Source: Anaerolineaceae bacterium (GTDB lineage: Bacteria; Chloroflexota; Anaerolineae; Anaerolineales; Anaerolineaceae). From it: a stretch of 64,000 nucleotides of DNA. A program made the translations under genes and the position numbers. The notes beneath the pieces are model-generated. The model saw only the letters and a program-made list of their open reading frames with translations. It had not been told where the DNA came from and did no database searches. The stretch lies in the NCBI GenBank assembly GCA_029975475.1, contig JARKPB010000008.1, positions 1,054,001 to 1,118,000 of the forward strand. The letters run 5' to 3'. Positions within the stretch are counted from its first letter, which is position 1; each line of letters starts with the position of its first letter. This document shows, piece by piece, positions 36,106 to 43,951 of this stretch.

Positions 36106-37113
36106 ATGGATCAAGAACCCTCGCGCTTTAAGGGAAAAATTATTACCGATCAGATGGCGGAAGACATCACCCGGGTCGAAGAACTGGCGTACGACCTGAG
36201 GATTTCAGAGGTGATGACCCGCGATGTGGCCACCCTGTCTCCCGATCAACCTATGCGCGACGTTCTGGAAGTCTTTCGCACCGTCCGTATTTCCGGAGCG
36301 CCGGTTACCCGCGGAAACGAACTTGTGGGGATTGTGTCGATTGAAGATTTAATTCAGTGCCTCTCAAAAGCCGACCTGGATGCCCCGGTAAAGAATTACA
36401 TGACCACCCAGATGATTACCATCCGGGATACCGACACGGTGGTGGAAGCGCTGAAAATTTTCGTCAATTTACGCTTTGGGCGTCTGCCGGTGATGGATGA
36501 AAACGGCCAACTGGTCGGGATTCTGACCAAGGGCGATGTCACCCGGGGTATCTTAAAAGCGCTGCAAAAAGATTATCAAGAGGAAGAGGTCAGGCGCTAC
36601 CGCGCCCGACATCTCTTTGAGGATATTGAATCGGACCGCACCAGCCTGATCCTGCGGTACAACATCCGGCATCTGGATTTCACCCACGGCGGCGCGGCAT
36701 CCAGCCAGATCAAGCGGGCATTGATCCGCCTGGGCGCATCCCCCAAAGTGGCCCGCCGCGTTGGCATCGCGGTTTATGAAGCCGAGATGAACCTGATCAT
36801 TCACACCAACCACGGGGGCATTATCCGGGTTGAAATTGAACCCCACCAGATCTCCATCGACGCCTATGATGACGGCCCGGGCATCAAAGATATCGAACTG
36901 GCGATGAAACCCGGATACTCAACTGCCACCGAAGCGATCCGGGAACTGGGATTTGGCGCCGGGATGGGACTGGTCAATATCGCCCGCTGCATGGATTTCA
37001 TGAAACTGGAATCTTCTGAAGAAACCGGCACCCATCTCAAAATGAAAGTATTCCTAAAGGAAGAAGATAAAGTTGGCGAAGGCTACGCCGCGACCAAGGA
37101 GGCTGCAGCATGA
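36106..37113 (+). CDS. CBS-pair protein with HATPase (anti-sigma-like) domain
   Basis: 335 residues. Two CBS domains (about residues 33-85 and 95-150) form an adenosine-nucleotide-sensing pair. A GHKL ATPase domain (about 195-310) follows, with N box EAEMNLIIHTNHGG, G1 DDGPGI and a glycine box FGAGMGLVNI. There is no HisKA phospho-acceptor domain, so it resembles anti-sigma serine kinases more than histidine kinases. It lies between two DRTGG genes and overlaps the second by four bases. A role as an energy-state-responsive switch for the hydrogenase genes is plausible but is inference from context. Confidence 0.85.
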   Translation: MDQEPSRFKGKIITDQMAEDITRVEELAYDLRISEVMTRDVATLSPDQPMRDVLEVFRTVRISGAPVTRGNELVGIVSIEDLIQCLSKADLDAPVKNYMTTQMITIRDTDTVVEALKIFVNLRFGRLPVMDENGQLVGILTKGDVTRGILKALQKDYQEEEVRRYRARHLFEDIESDRTSLILRYNIRHLDFTHGGAASSQIKRALIRLGASPKVARRVGIAVYEAEMNLIIHTNHGGIIRVEIEPHQISIDAYDDGPGIKDIELAMKPGYSTATEAIRELGFGAGMGLVNIARCMDFMKLESSEETGTHLKMKVFLKEEDKVGEGYAATKEAAA

Positions 37114-37454
37114 CACTTGACCAGATCATCCAATCACTCAACTTGACCGTGGTTACCGAACCGCAGGACTTCGCTTCCATCACACCCAGCGGAGGTTATA
37201 CCTCCGACCTGCTCAGCTGCGTGATGGCTGGCGCGAAAAGTAAAAATATCTGGGTTACCATCCAGTCGCATGCGAATATTATTGCGGTCGCCGCATTACT
37301 GGATCTGGCAGCGATTATCATCACCGAAGGAGCGGAACCCAACCAGGCCACGATCCAGAAAGCAAATGAGGAAGGAATTGTCCTGCTGACCACCCGCATG
37401 CAATCCTACGAGACCGTCGGCAGATTGTGGGAGCTGGGTGTCAGACTTGGTTAA
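37110..37454 (+). CDS. DRTGG-like small domain protein
   Basis: 114 residues and a second, diverged DRTGG-type domain (GGYTSDLLSCVMAGAKSK, then IIAVAALLDLAAIIITEG). It overlaps the CBS-HATPase gene by four bases (ATGA) and the PHP gene by 17, so all are translated in concert. No catalytic motif is seen. The pair of DRTGG proteins on either side of an anti-sigma-like ATPase suggests a partner or substrate role, unproven. Confidence 0.78.
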   Translation: MTLDQIIQSLNLTVVTEPQDFASITPSGGYTSDLLSCVMAGAKSKNIWVTIQSHANIIAVAALLDLAAIIITEGAEPNQATIQKANEEGIVLLTTRMQSYETVGRLWELGVRLG

Positions 37455-38226
37455 TGAGGGTGTGCAAAGCCCTTTGAAACTGTTTATTGCCGAATTACAC
37501 GTTCACACCGTCCTATCCCCCTGCGCTGAAGTGGAGATGATCCCGCCGTTGATCATCCAGGAGGCGCAGGAAAAAGGGATCAATTTACTGGCAATCACAG
37601 ATCACAACGCGATCGCGAATGTGGCGGCAGTGCAAAAAGCCGCGGAAGGCAGCGGCATCACAGTACTGGCGGGTATCGAGCTGCAGACGCGGGAAGAAGT
37701 GCATTCGCTGTGCATATTTGATCAGTTGGACCGTCTAACGAACTTTTACAACCAAATTACCCCCTTAATGCCGCCGCTGGCCAACCAGCCCGATCATTTT
37801 GGCGAACAGTTTGTTGTCGATGAGACAGGCGACTTTATTCGCAGAGAAGACCGCCTTTTACTCACATCCGCCGATCTGTCGCTGGATGACGCCTTTCGCA
37901 TGGTTGAAGGGCTGGGCGGGTTATTCATTCCCGCGCATGTGGACCGTAAAGCCTTCGGGCTGCTGCAAAATCTGGGGCTGGTTCCCCCTGATCTGGCCAT
38001 CCCGGCGCTGGAAGTCTCGCGGCATGTAAATATCGAGGCGGCATATCAATCCTTCCCACAGCTGCGCGGATATCCATTGATCCAAAGCGGGGATGTTCAC
38101 CGGCTGGAAGAATTTCTGGGGGTAAATGAATTCTACATGCAAGACGCAACGATAGCGGAATTGAAACTGGCGCTGGCACATCAGCAGGGCCGCCGGTTAA
38201 AAATCGCTCCCGCCCCTTACCGGTAA
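37438..38226 (+). CDS. PHP-domain metal-dependent phosphoesterase
   Basis: 262 residues with PHP motifs: ELHVHTVLSPCAE (motif I, near residue 18), LLAITDHNAIAN (motif II), GIELQTREEVH (motif III), PAHVDRKAFG and SGDVHRLEE near the C terminus supplying further metal ligands. Such enzymes hydrolyse phosphoesters; the small-protein group includes nucleotide phosphatases. The start is GTG at 37438 with GGGAG five bases upstream. It is the last gene of the DRTGG-CBS-DRTGG-PHP unit and lies 194 bases before the hydrogenase genes. Confidence 0.85.
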   Translation: MSDLVNEGVQSPLKLFIAELHVHTVLSPCAEVEMIPPLIIQEAQEKGINLLAITDHNAIANVAAVQKAAEGSGITVLAGIELQTREEVHSLCIFDQLDRLTNFYNQITPLMPPLANQPDHFGEQFVVDETGDFIRREDRLLLTSADLSLDDAFRMVEGLGGLFIPAHVDRKAFGLLQNLGLVPPDLAIPALEVSRHVNIEAAYQSFPQLRGYPLIQSGDVHRLEEFLGVNEFYMQDATIAELKLALAHQQGRRLKIAPAPYR

Positions 38227-38330
38227 ATGGATTGATACCGTATATTTTTTGAAAAAAAGAAAAAGAAAAGGAGATTGTGATAAAAAGCACTAATGAGACA
38301 AACCGCATCACTTTCAATGACATTTGGTAA

Positions 38331-38376
38331 TTGACCGCCTGAAAGTTGGCATAGTAAACTCAACTTGGCTAGTAAA
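38331..38376 (+). promoter_or_regulatory. candidate hydrogenase promoter with direct-repeat operator
   Basis: TTGACC (38331-38336) is 18 bases from TAAACT (38355-38360), a fair sigma-70 match. Over and just after the -10 lies a near-perfect direct repeat: TTGGCATAGTAAA (38346-38358) and TTGGCTAGTAAA (38365-38376), about two helix turns apart. A regulator binding both copies would block or gate initiation. The repeat is seen; the function is inferred. An alternative -10, TATATT at 38379, has no matching -35. Confidence 0.45.
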
Positions 38377-38420
38377 GGTATATTCTACCTATTTCATCCA
38401 ATTAATGTTTGGAGCAGCAA

Positions 38421-38945
38421 ATGACTATCTCCACTGAAACCACCCTTCTCATAGACCCTACCAGAGACCCGGAAAAGAAAGCTGTAATAGACCGCATCAT
38501 TGATGAAAACGCCCACCTGCCCGGGGCCGTTATGGTCATCCTGAATGAACTGCAGGCAAATATCGGTTTCGTCTCTGAACCGCTGCAGCAGTATGTGGCA
38601 GACCGCCTGCGCGTCCCGGTCAGTAAAGTTCACGGCGTGATTTCGTTTTACTCCTTTTTTACCACCACGCCGCGCGGAAAACATGTGGTCAAATTTTGCA
38701 TGGGAACCGCCTGTTATGTTGGCGGAACGCCGCAATTAATTGAGAAAGCCAAAGCAGTCCTGGGAATTGCCCCCGGAGAAACAACCCCGGACGGCAACAT
38801 CACCCTGGAAGAATGCCGCTGTGTGGGCGCCTGCTCCCAGGCTCCAGTAATGGTGATCGATGAGGAAGTGATTGGGCGCGTCAAACCCAATAAACTTCCG
38901 CAATCATTAAAACCGCTCATGGAAGACAGCGGGACAGAAAATTGA
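38421..38945 (+). CDS. nuoE: NuoE-like [2Fe-2S] diaphorase subunit (first set)
   Basis: 174 residues; a helical start and a thioredoxin-like [2Fe-2S] domain, as in NuoE, HoxE and HydC. Cluster ligands are in CMGTACYVGG and CRCVGACSQAP. It passes electrons near the FMN of its NuoF partner. ATG 38421 is preferred over an upstream TTG because GGAG lies six bases before it. It is the first gene of the long hydrogenase operon and overlaps the following HATPase gene by four bases. In HydABC-type enzymes the homologue is HydC. Confidence 0.9.
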   Translation: MTISTETTLLIDPTRDPEKKAVIDRIIDENAHLPGAVMVILNELQANIGFVSEPLQQYVADRLRVPVSKVHGVISFYSFFTTTPRGKHVVKFCMGTACYVGGTPQLIEKAKAVLGIAPGETTPDGNITLEECRCVGACSQAPVMVIDEEVIGRVKPNKLPQSLKPLMEDSGTEN

Positions 38946-39496
38946 AAGAAATTTCCCTGCACTTGCTGGATATCGCTGAAAACAGCGTGGCGGCTAAAGC
39001 CAGCAACATTAACATCACGGTTATTGAAGATATCCATGCAGACCGCCTGGTGATGGTGGTCGAGGATGACGGCAAGGGCATGGATGCGGAAATGGTGAAA
39101 AAGGTGGTTGATCCATTTGTAACCACCCGCACCACACGCAAGGTCGGCCTCGGAATTCCCTTGCTGAAAGCCGCCGCAGAGGCCTGTAACGGCTACTTAA
39201 CAATTGAATCCGAACTGGGCAGAGGCACCCGATTGGAGGTCGTTTTCCAGCGCTCGCATATTGACCGCATGCCGGTCGGAGATCTGGCGACCACCCTTCT
39301 TCATCTTGTCATCGCCTACCCTGAAATTCACTGGGTATTTAAATATCAGGTGGACGATAAAGTCTTTCTTTTTGACGACGCTCCAATCAAACGCGAACTG
39401 GAAGGAATCCCCCTGAGCGACCCGGACATTCTTTCCTACCTGCGGGCAGAGATCGAAAACGGCATTGGTGAGATAAAGCCAGCCGATTCTTGGTAA
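38942..39496 (+). CDS. orphan GHKL ATPase inside the hydrogenase operon
   Basis: 184 residues. An N box LDIAENSVAAKA, G1 box EDDGKGMD and G2 box KVGLGIPLLK define a histidine-kinase-type ATPase fold. No dimerisation/phospho-acceptor domain or sensor is present. The last 80 residues match nothing I recognise. The start is TTG at 38942, overlapping the NuoE stop. Homologues are found in the same position in clostridial [FeFe] hydrogenase operons, so a conserved but unknown role with the diaphorase is likely. Serine phosphorylation or assembly are both possible. Confidence 0.82.
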   Translation: MKEISLHLLDIAENSVAAKASNINITVIEDIHADRLVMVVEDDGKGMDAEMVKKVVDPFVTTRTTRKVGLGIPLLKAAAEACNGYLTIESELGRGTRLEVVFQRSHIDRMPVGDLATTLLHLVIAYPEIHWVFKYQVDDKVFLFDDAPIKRELEGIPLSDPDILSYLRAEIENGIGEIKPADSW

Positions 39497-39527
39497 CAAC
39501 ATATCATCCAAATTCAGGAGATCTACC

Positions 39528-39896
39528 ATGACAACGATTAAAAGTCTCGAAGATTTGAAGAAACTGCGCGAACAGGCGCTGGAAAAACGGAAAGCCAAGA
39601 GCGCCTCGGGTTCCACCCAGGTGATTGTGGCGATGGGCACCTGCGGGATCGCGGCGGGCGCGCGCGACACGATGAAAGCCATCCTTGAAACCATCGAAAA
39701 AGAAGGCATTTCTGACATTATCGTTACTCAGACGGGCTGCATCGGCCTTTGCGAGCGCGAACCGATTGTCCAGGTGGTCGTTGGCGAAAATCCGAAAGTC
39801 ACCTACGGAAAGGTCACTCCTGAAGTTGCGCGGCAAATCATGCATGACCATATTCAGAACGGAAAAATCGTAGAAAACCACGTCATCCCGATGTAA
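39528..39896 (+). CDS. small thioredoxin-like [2Fe-2S] ferredoxin
   Basis: 122 residues: a charged helical start (about 30 residues) and a thioredoxin-like ferredoxin domain. Cysteines are visible in MGTCGIAAGA and QTGCIGLCEREP. The same fold occurs at the N terminus of NuoF-like HydB proteins. It probably carries electrons to or from the diaphorase. It sits between the orphan ATPase and NuoF, again the order known from clostridial operons. A clear AGGAG precedes the ATG. Confidence 0.85.
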   Translation: MTTIKSLEDLKKLREQALEKRKAKSASGSTQVIVAMGTCGIAAGARDTMKAILETIEKEGISDIIVTQTGCIGLCEREPIVQVVVGENPKVTYGKVTPEVARQIMHDHIQNGKIVENHVIPM

Positions 39897-39940
39897 TTGC
39901 CCATCGGGCTGGCTTAAAACTTGTTTTACAGGAAATTGAT

Positions 39941-41722
39941 ATGAAGTATTACCGCTCCCATGTATTGGTCTGTGTTGACCCGGAGTGCCTGCGAAAAGGC
40001 GCGCATGATGTGGTGGACGCGCTGCAGGACGAACTGGTCGCTACAGGCCTGATTGACGAAGTTCAGGTACTGGAAACTTCGCGCATTGGCGCATGCGCTG
40101 ACGGGCCAGAAATGATGGTTTATCCCGAAGGCATTCATTATGCCGGGATGACCGTAGATGATATTCCTTACCTGGTTGAAGAACATTTTCTCAAAGGCCG
40201 CGTTGCGAAAAAATTCCAGTTAACCCAAAAAGCAGAAGCCGTTTCGGAACTTGGCGCCCCGACTGCCAAAGAAGTCCGGGTGGTGCTGCGCAACAGCGGC
40301 AAGATTGACCCAGAAAATATTGAAGATTACATCGCCGAAGACGGGTATTCCGCGCTGGCCAAGGTATTAACCAGCATGACCCCCGAAGAAGTGATCGAAG
40401 AAGTCCTGGCATCCGGTCTGCGCGGCCGCGGCGGAGCGGGATTCCCGACGGCGAAAAAGTGGTCGTTTTGCCGCGCCAGCGAAGCAACCCCCAAATATGT
40501 GCTCTGCAATGCCGATGAAGGGGATCCCGGGGCATTTATGAACCGCCAGGTTCTGGAAAGCGACCCGCACGCGGTGATCGAAGGCATGACCATCGCCGCT
40601 TACGCCATTGGTTCATCGCAGGGGTATATCTACTGCCGCGCTGAATATCCAATCGCCGTGCGCACGCTGCGCATTGCCATCCAACAGGCGCGTAATTTTG
40701 GCCTGCTGGGCAAAAACATCATGGGGACAGATTTTTCCTTCGATCTGGAAGTTCGGATGGGCGCGGGCGCTTTTGTCTGCGGCGAAGAAACCGCGTTGAT
40801 GGCTTCTATCGAAGGCAAGCGCGGAGAACCAACCCCCCGTCCGCCGTTCCCGGCAGTCAAAGGTCTGTTCGGCAAGCCCTCCAATGTCAACAACGTGGAA
40901 ACCTACGCGGTTGTTCCGCAGATTATTAACAAAGGCGCTGCCTGGTACGCGTCCATGGGGACCGAAAAGAGCAAAGGAACGAAAACCTTTGCCCTGGCGG
41001 GCGATCTCAAGCACACCGGCTTGATCGAAGTCCCCTTCGGCATCACCCTGCGGGAGATCATTTACGATATCGGCGGCGGGATCAAGAATGACAAAGCCTT
41101 CAAGGCTGTTCAAACCGGCGGACCGATGGGCGGCTGTTTACCGGCGGAATATTTAGACCTGCCGATGGACTATGAAGCCCTGGCGAAGGCCGGCTCCATT
41201 ATGGGTTCGGGCGGTCTGGTGGTGATGAGCGAAGATTCGTGCATGGTGGATATTGCCCGTTTCTTCATGGAATTCACCCAGGACGAAAGCTGCGGGAAAT
41301 GCGTTCCCTGCCGGGTTGGCACCCGCCGGATTCTGGACATCCTCGAGCGTATCTGCGCGGGCGAAGGCCGGGACGGTGACATTGAAACCCTGCAGCAGCT
41401 CTGTAATGAGATTCGGACCACCAGCCTCTGCGGGCTTGGACAGGGCGCACCGAACCCGGTGGCGAGCACCCTGGAGCATTTCCTGGATGAGTATAAAGCG
41501 CATATTTACGAAAAGAAATGCCCCGCCAAGGTCTGCAAAGCCCTGATCCGGTACGAAATCATTGACGGACCCTGCACCGGCTGTACCGTGTGCGCCCGCA
41601 ACTGCCCGGTCAACGCGATCAGCGGTGAACGGCGGATGACGCATCATATCGACCCGGACATCTGCATTCGCTGCGGAATTTGTATGCAGGTCTGTAACTT
41701 TAACGCGATTGAAATTAACTGA
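39941..41722 (+). CDS. nuoF: NuoF/HydB-like NADH- and FMN-binding subunit with extra Fe-S domains
   Basis: 593 residues. The N-terminal thioredoxin-like domain keeps cysteines (CVDPEC, GACADGP). The FMN/NADH domain has RGRGGAGFPTAKKW near residue 161 and ADEGDPGAFMNR, then an SLBB domain. The N3-type [4Fe-4S] motif is ESCGKCVPCRVG near 448. Two C-terminal [4Fe-4S] ferredoxin motifs are CTGCTVCARNC (near 546) and CIRCGICMQVC (near 576). This full set matches HydB of electron-bifurcating hydrogenases. It is the flavin site where NADH would meet the complex. Compare the stripped paralogue at 42294-43931. Confidence 0.93.
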   Translation: MKYYRSHVLVCVDPECLRKGAHDVVDALQDELVATGLIDEVQVLETSRIGACADGPEMMVYPEGIHYAGMTVDDIPYLVEEHFLKGRVAKKFQLTQKAEAVSELGAPTAKEVRVVLRNSGKIDPENIEDYIAEDGYSALAKVLTSMTPEEVIEEVLASGLRGRGGAGFPTAKKWSFCRASEATPKYVLCNADEGDPGAFMNRQVLESDPHAVIEGMTIAAYAIGSSQGYIYCRAEYPIAVRTLRIAIQQARNFGLLGKNIMGTDFSFDLEVRMGAGAFVCGEETALMASIEGKRGEPTPRPPFPAVKGLFGKPSNVNNVETYAVVPQIINKGAAWYASMGTEKSKGTKTFALAGDLKHTGLIEVPFGITLREIIYDIGGGIKNDKAFKAVQTGGPMGGCLPAEYLDLPMDYEALAKAGSIMGSGGLVVMSEDSCMVDIARFFMEFTQDESCGKCVPCRVGTRRILDILERICAGEGRDGDIETLQQLCNEIRTTSLCGLGQGAPNPVASTLEHFLDEYKAHIYEKKCPAKVCKALIRYEIIDGPCTGCTVCARNCPVNAISGERRMTHHIDPDICIRCGICMQVCNFNAIEIN

Positions 41723-41728
41723 TCATCC

Positions 41729-41761
41729 CCGCGGATGCGGCCGGCCAGGCTGCATCCGCGG
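41729..41761 (+). other. strong hairpin between nuoF and the second nuoE
   Basis: A perfect ten-base-pair inverted repeat CCGCGGATGC/GCATCCGCGG (41729-41738 and 41752-41761) with a 13-base loop, starting seven bases after the nuoF stop. No T run follows, so it is not a classical terminator. RNA processing or mRNA protection at the 3' end of the first set is possible. Confidence 0.6.
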
Positions 41762-41798
41762 ATGGTAAGCCTCACTTCATTGCCAAAGGAGTTCGATC

Positions 41799-42278
41799 AT
41801 GACCGTTGAAATCCCAGATAGTGATGCCATCAAACAGGCGGTAAAGAACGCATTTAGCAAGCACGGCACCACAGTGGATGAATTAATCCCGGTGTTGAAT
41901 GATATCAACCGCGCCCTGGGTTATCTGCCGGCGCAAGCGCTTCAGGAAGTCAGCACCACCCTGCGCGTTCCGAAAAGCCAGCTGTTCTCGGTTGCTTCTT
42001 TCTATCAGATGCTGTCTACCAAACCGCGCGGGAAGCACGTGATCCAGTTTTGCGAATCCGCGCCCTGCCATGTGGTTGGAGGACGAGAAGTATGGGACGC
42101 GGTATGCGATCACCTCAAAATTGAGGACGGACAGACCACCCCTGACGGGATGTGGACATTACTCACCGTCAGCTGCCTTGGCGTCTGCGGCGTTGGCCCG
42201 GTGATGGTCGTAGATGATGATATGTACGGGAATGTTACCCCCGCTCAGGTTCCAGAAATTCTGGCCCGTTACAGTTAG
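41799..42278 (+). CDS. nuoE: NuoE-like [2Fe-2S] diaphorase subunit (second set)
   Basis: 159 residues with the same architecture as the first NuoE: a helical start and a [2Fe-2S] domain with ligands in CESAPCHVVGG and CLGVCGVGP. All four cysteines are kept. A good AAGGAG precedes the ATG. It pairs with the NuoF-like gene starting 15 bases downstream. Two NuoE/NuoF sets in one operon suggest either two alternative diaphorases or one larger complex. Confidence 0.9.
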   Translation: MTVEIPDSDAIKQAVKNAFSKHGTTVDELIPVLNDINRALGYLPAQALQEVSTTLRVPKSQLFSVASFYQMLSTKPRGKHVIQFCESAPCHVVGGREVWDAVCDHLKIEDGQTTPDGMWTLLTVSCLGVCGVGPVMVVDDDMYGNVTPAQVPEILARYS

Positions 42279-42293
42279 CCCAGGAGATATGCA

Positions 42294-43931
42294 ATGAAAC
42301 ATACGCGCGCAATGGTTTTGGTATCTGGCGATCCTTTGAGCCTCGAACGCGGGGCGATGGACGTATATAACCGCCTTCAGGATGAAATCAAAGCCTTTGG
42401 TATTGACCAGGAAGTGAATGTGACTCTGGTTCCTGAACTCGGCCGGCACGACGCCGCGCCGCTGGTGGTGGTATACCCGGAGGCGGTGATCTACGGACCG
42501 GTCAAACCAGAAAATGTCCACTATCTGGTGGAAGAGCATCTGTATAAAGGCAGGGTCGCGGCTGAACTTCAGGCATCGGTGAAGGAATTAAGCGGTAAGA
42601 TCGCCTGGTTGACCGCCCGCAAGGGCACGCTGCCCGCTGAACAGCGAATTGTTCTGGAAAGGGCCGGATTAATTGACCCGACCAGCGTTGAAGATTATAT
42701 TGTTCATGACGGTTACCAGGCGCTCGGGAAGGTGCTCGCTGAAATGAAACCAACCGATGTGATTGACCTGGTTTCAAAGTCCGGCCTGCGCGGGCGCGGC
42801 GGGGCGGGTTTTCCCACTGGCACTAAATGGGGCTTCGTCGCCAAGGCGCCCGGTTCGCCAAAATATGTGATTTGCAACGCGGATGAAAGCGAACCCGGCA
42901 CTTTCAAGGACCGCTTATTACTGGAAGGAGACCCCCACTGCCTGGTGGAAGCCATGGTGATCGCCGCTTATGCCGTCGGGGCCAGCGAAGGATATATTTA
43001 TGTCCGCGGTGAATATTCACTGGCGCAAGAACGACTTCACCTGGCGATCCTGCAGGCGAAGGAAATGGGTTTTCTGGGCAAGAACATCTTCAACACCGAC
43101 TTTTCCTTCGATTTGCACATCCATTCCGGAGCCGGGGCTTACATTTGCGGCGAAGAAACCGCGCTGATCGAATCCATTGAAGGCAAAACCGGTCAACCGC
43201 GTTCGCGCCCGCCCTTCCCCACCACCCATGGCCTGTGGGGCAAACCCACGCTGGTCAACAATGTGGAAACCCTGGCGAATATCCCGGCGATCATCCGCCA
43301 CGGTGCAGAATGGTACCGCTCCTTTGGCACCCCCTCCAGCCCCGGGACCAAAGTCTACACCATCCTCGGTAATGTCAATATGACCGGGCTGATCGAAGTC
43401 CCGATGGGTATTACCCTGCGCGAAGTGATTACAATCTACGCAAAGGGTATGAAAGACGGCAAAGCCTTCAAATTTGCCCAGACGGGCGGCTCCAGCGGTT
43501 CGGTAATCCCGGCCAGTTTGCAGGACACCCCGATGGATTTTGATTCTTTCAATAAGGCGGGAGTGTCGCTTGGTTCAGGCGCGTTGTTGATCTGCAACGA
43601 AGACAACTGCGTTGTGGATATGGCCAAAGTGCTGCTGAATTTCTTCCGCAAAGAATCCTGCGGAAAGTGCAACCCGTGCCGGATTGGCTGTCAGCGGTCC
43701 TGGGAGATACTCAACGCCATCTCGGAAGGACGCGGGAAGATGGAAGACCTGCCGGTTTTGATGGAATTAAGCGCCAATCTGGCAAACCTGTCAAATTGCG
43801 GCCTGGGCCAAACCGCCGGCACGCCGATCCATGATATCCTGACGCATTTCCGGGCAGAAGTTGAGGCGCATATTCGTCTGAAAGTCTGTCCCGCCGGCGT
43901 TTGCCGAATGCGCGAAAAGGTTTTACGGTAG
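42294..43931 (+). CDS. nuoF: NuoF-like NADH-binding subunit lacking accessory Fe-S clusters
   Basis: 545 residues. The FMN/NADH motif RGRGGAGFPTGTKW, the SLBB region and the N3 motif ESCGKCNPCRIGC are intact. However, the N-terminal thioredoxin-like domain has lost its cysteines: SGDPLSLERG and GRHDAAP stand where the first paralogue has CVDPEC and GACADGP. The C-terminal ferredoxin domain is absent. It could therefore carry electrons only through FMN and one [4Fe-4S] cluster, like a plain NuoF or HoxF. AGGAG seven bases upstream supports the ATG. It lies just before the formate/nitrite channel gene. Confidence 0.92.
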   Translation: MKHTRAMVLVSGDPLSLERGAMDVYNRLQDEIKAFGIDQEVNVTLVPELGRHDAAPLVVVYPEAVIYGPVKPENVHYLVEEHLYKGRVAAELQASVKELSGKIAWLTARKGTLPAEQRIVLERAGLIDPTSVEDYIVHDGYQALGKVLAEMKPTDVIDLVSKSGLRGRGGAGFPTGTKWGFVAKAPGSPKYVICNADESEPGTFKDRLLLEGDPHCLVEAMVIAAYAVGASEGYIYVRGEYSLAQERLHLAILQAKEMGFLGKNIFNTDFSFDLHIHSGAGAYICGEETALIESIEGKTGQPRSRPPFPTTHGLWGKPTLVNNVETLANIPAIIRHGAEWYRSFGTPSSPGTKVYTILGNVNMTGLIEVPMGITLREVITIYAKGMKDGKAFKFAQTGGSSGSVIPASLQDTPMDFDSFNKAGVSLGSGALLICNEDNCVVDMAKVLLNFFRKESCGKCNPCRIGCQRSWEILNAISEGRGKMEDLPVLMELSANLANLSNCGLGQTAGTPIHDILTHFRAEVEAHIRLKVCPAGVCRMREKVLR

Positions 43932-43951
43932 GAGACCTGGAGCAAGAAAGA

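Noticed and set aside
38277-38330. 17-codon frame starting GTG after AAGGAG, before the hydrogenase promoter
   Set aside because: The spacing to the start is only three bases, it ends just before the best -35 box, and nothing links it to the next gene. Chance is likelier than a leader peptide.
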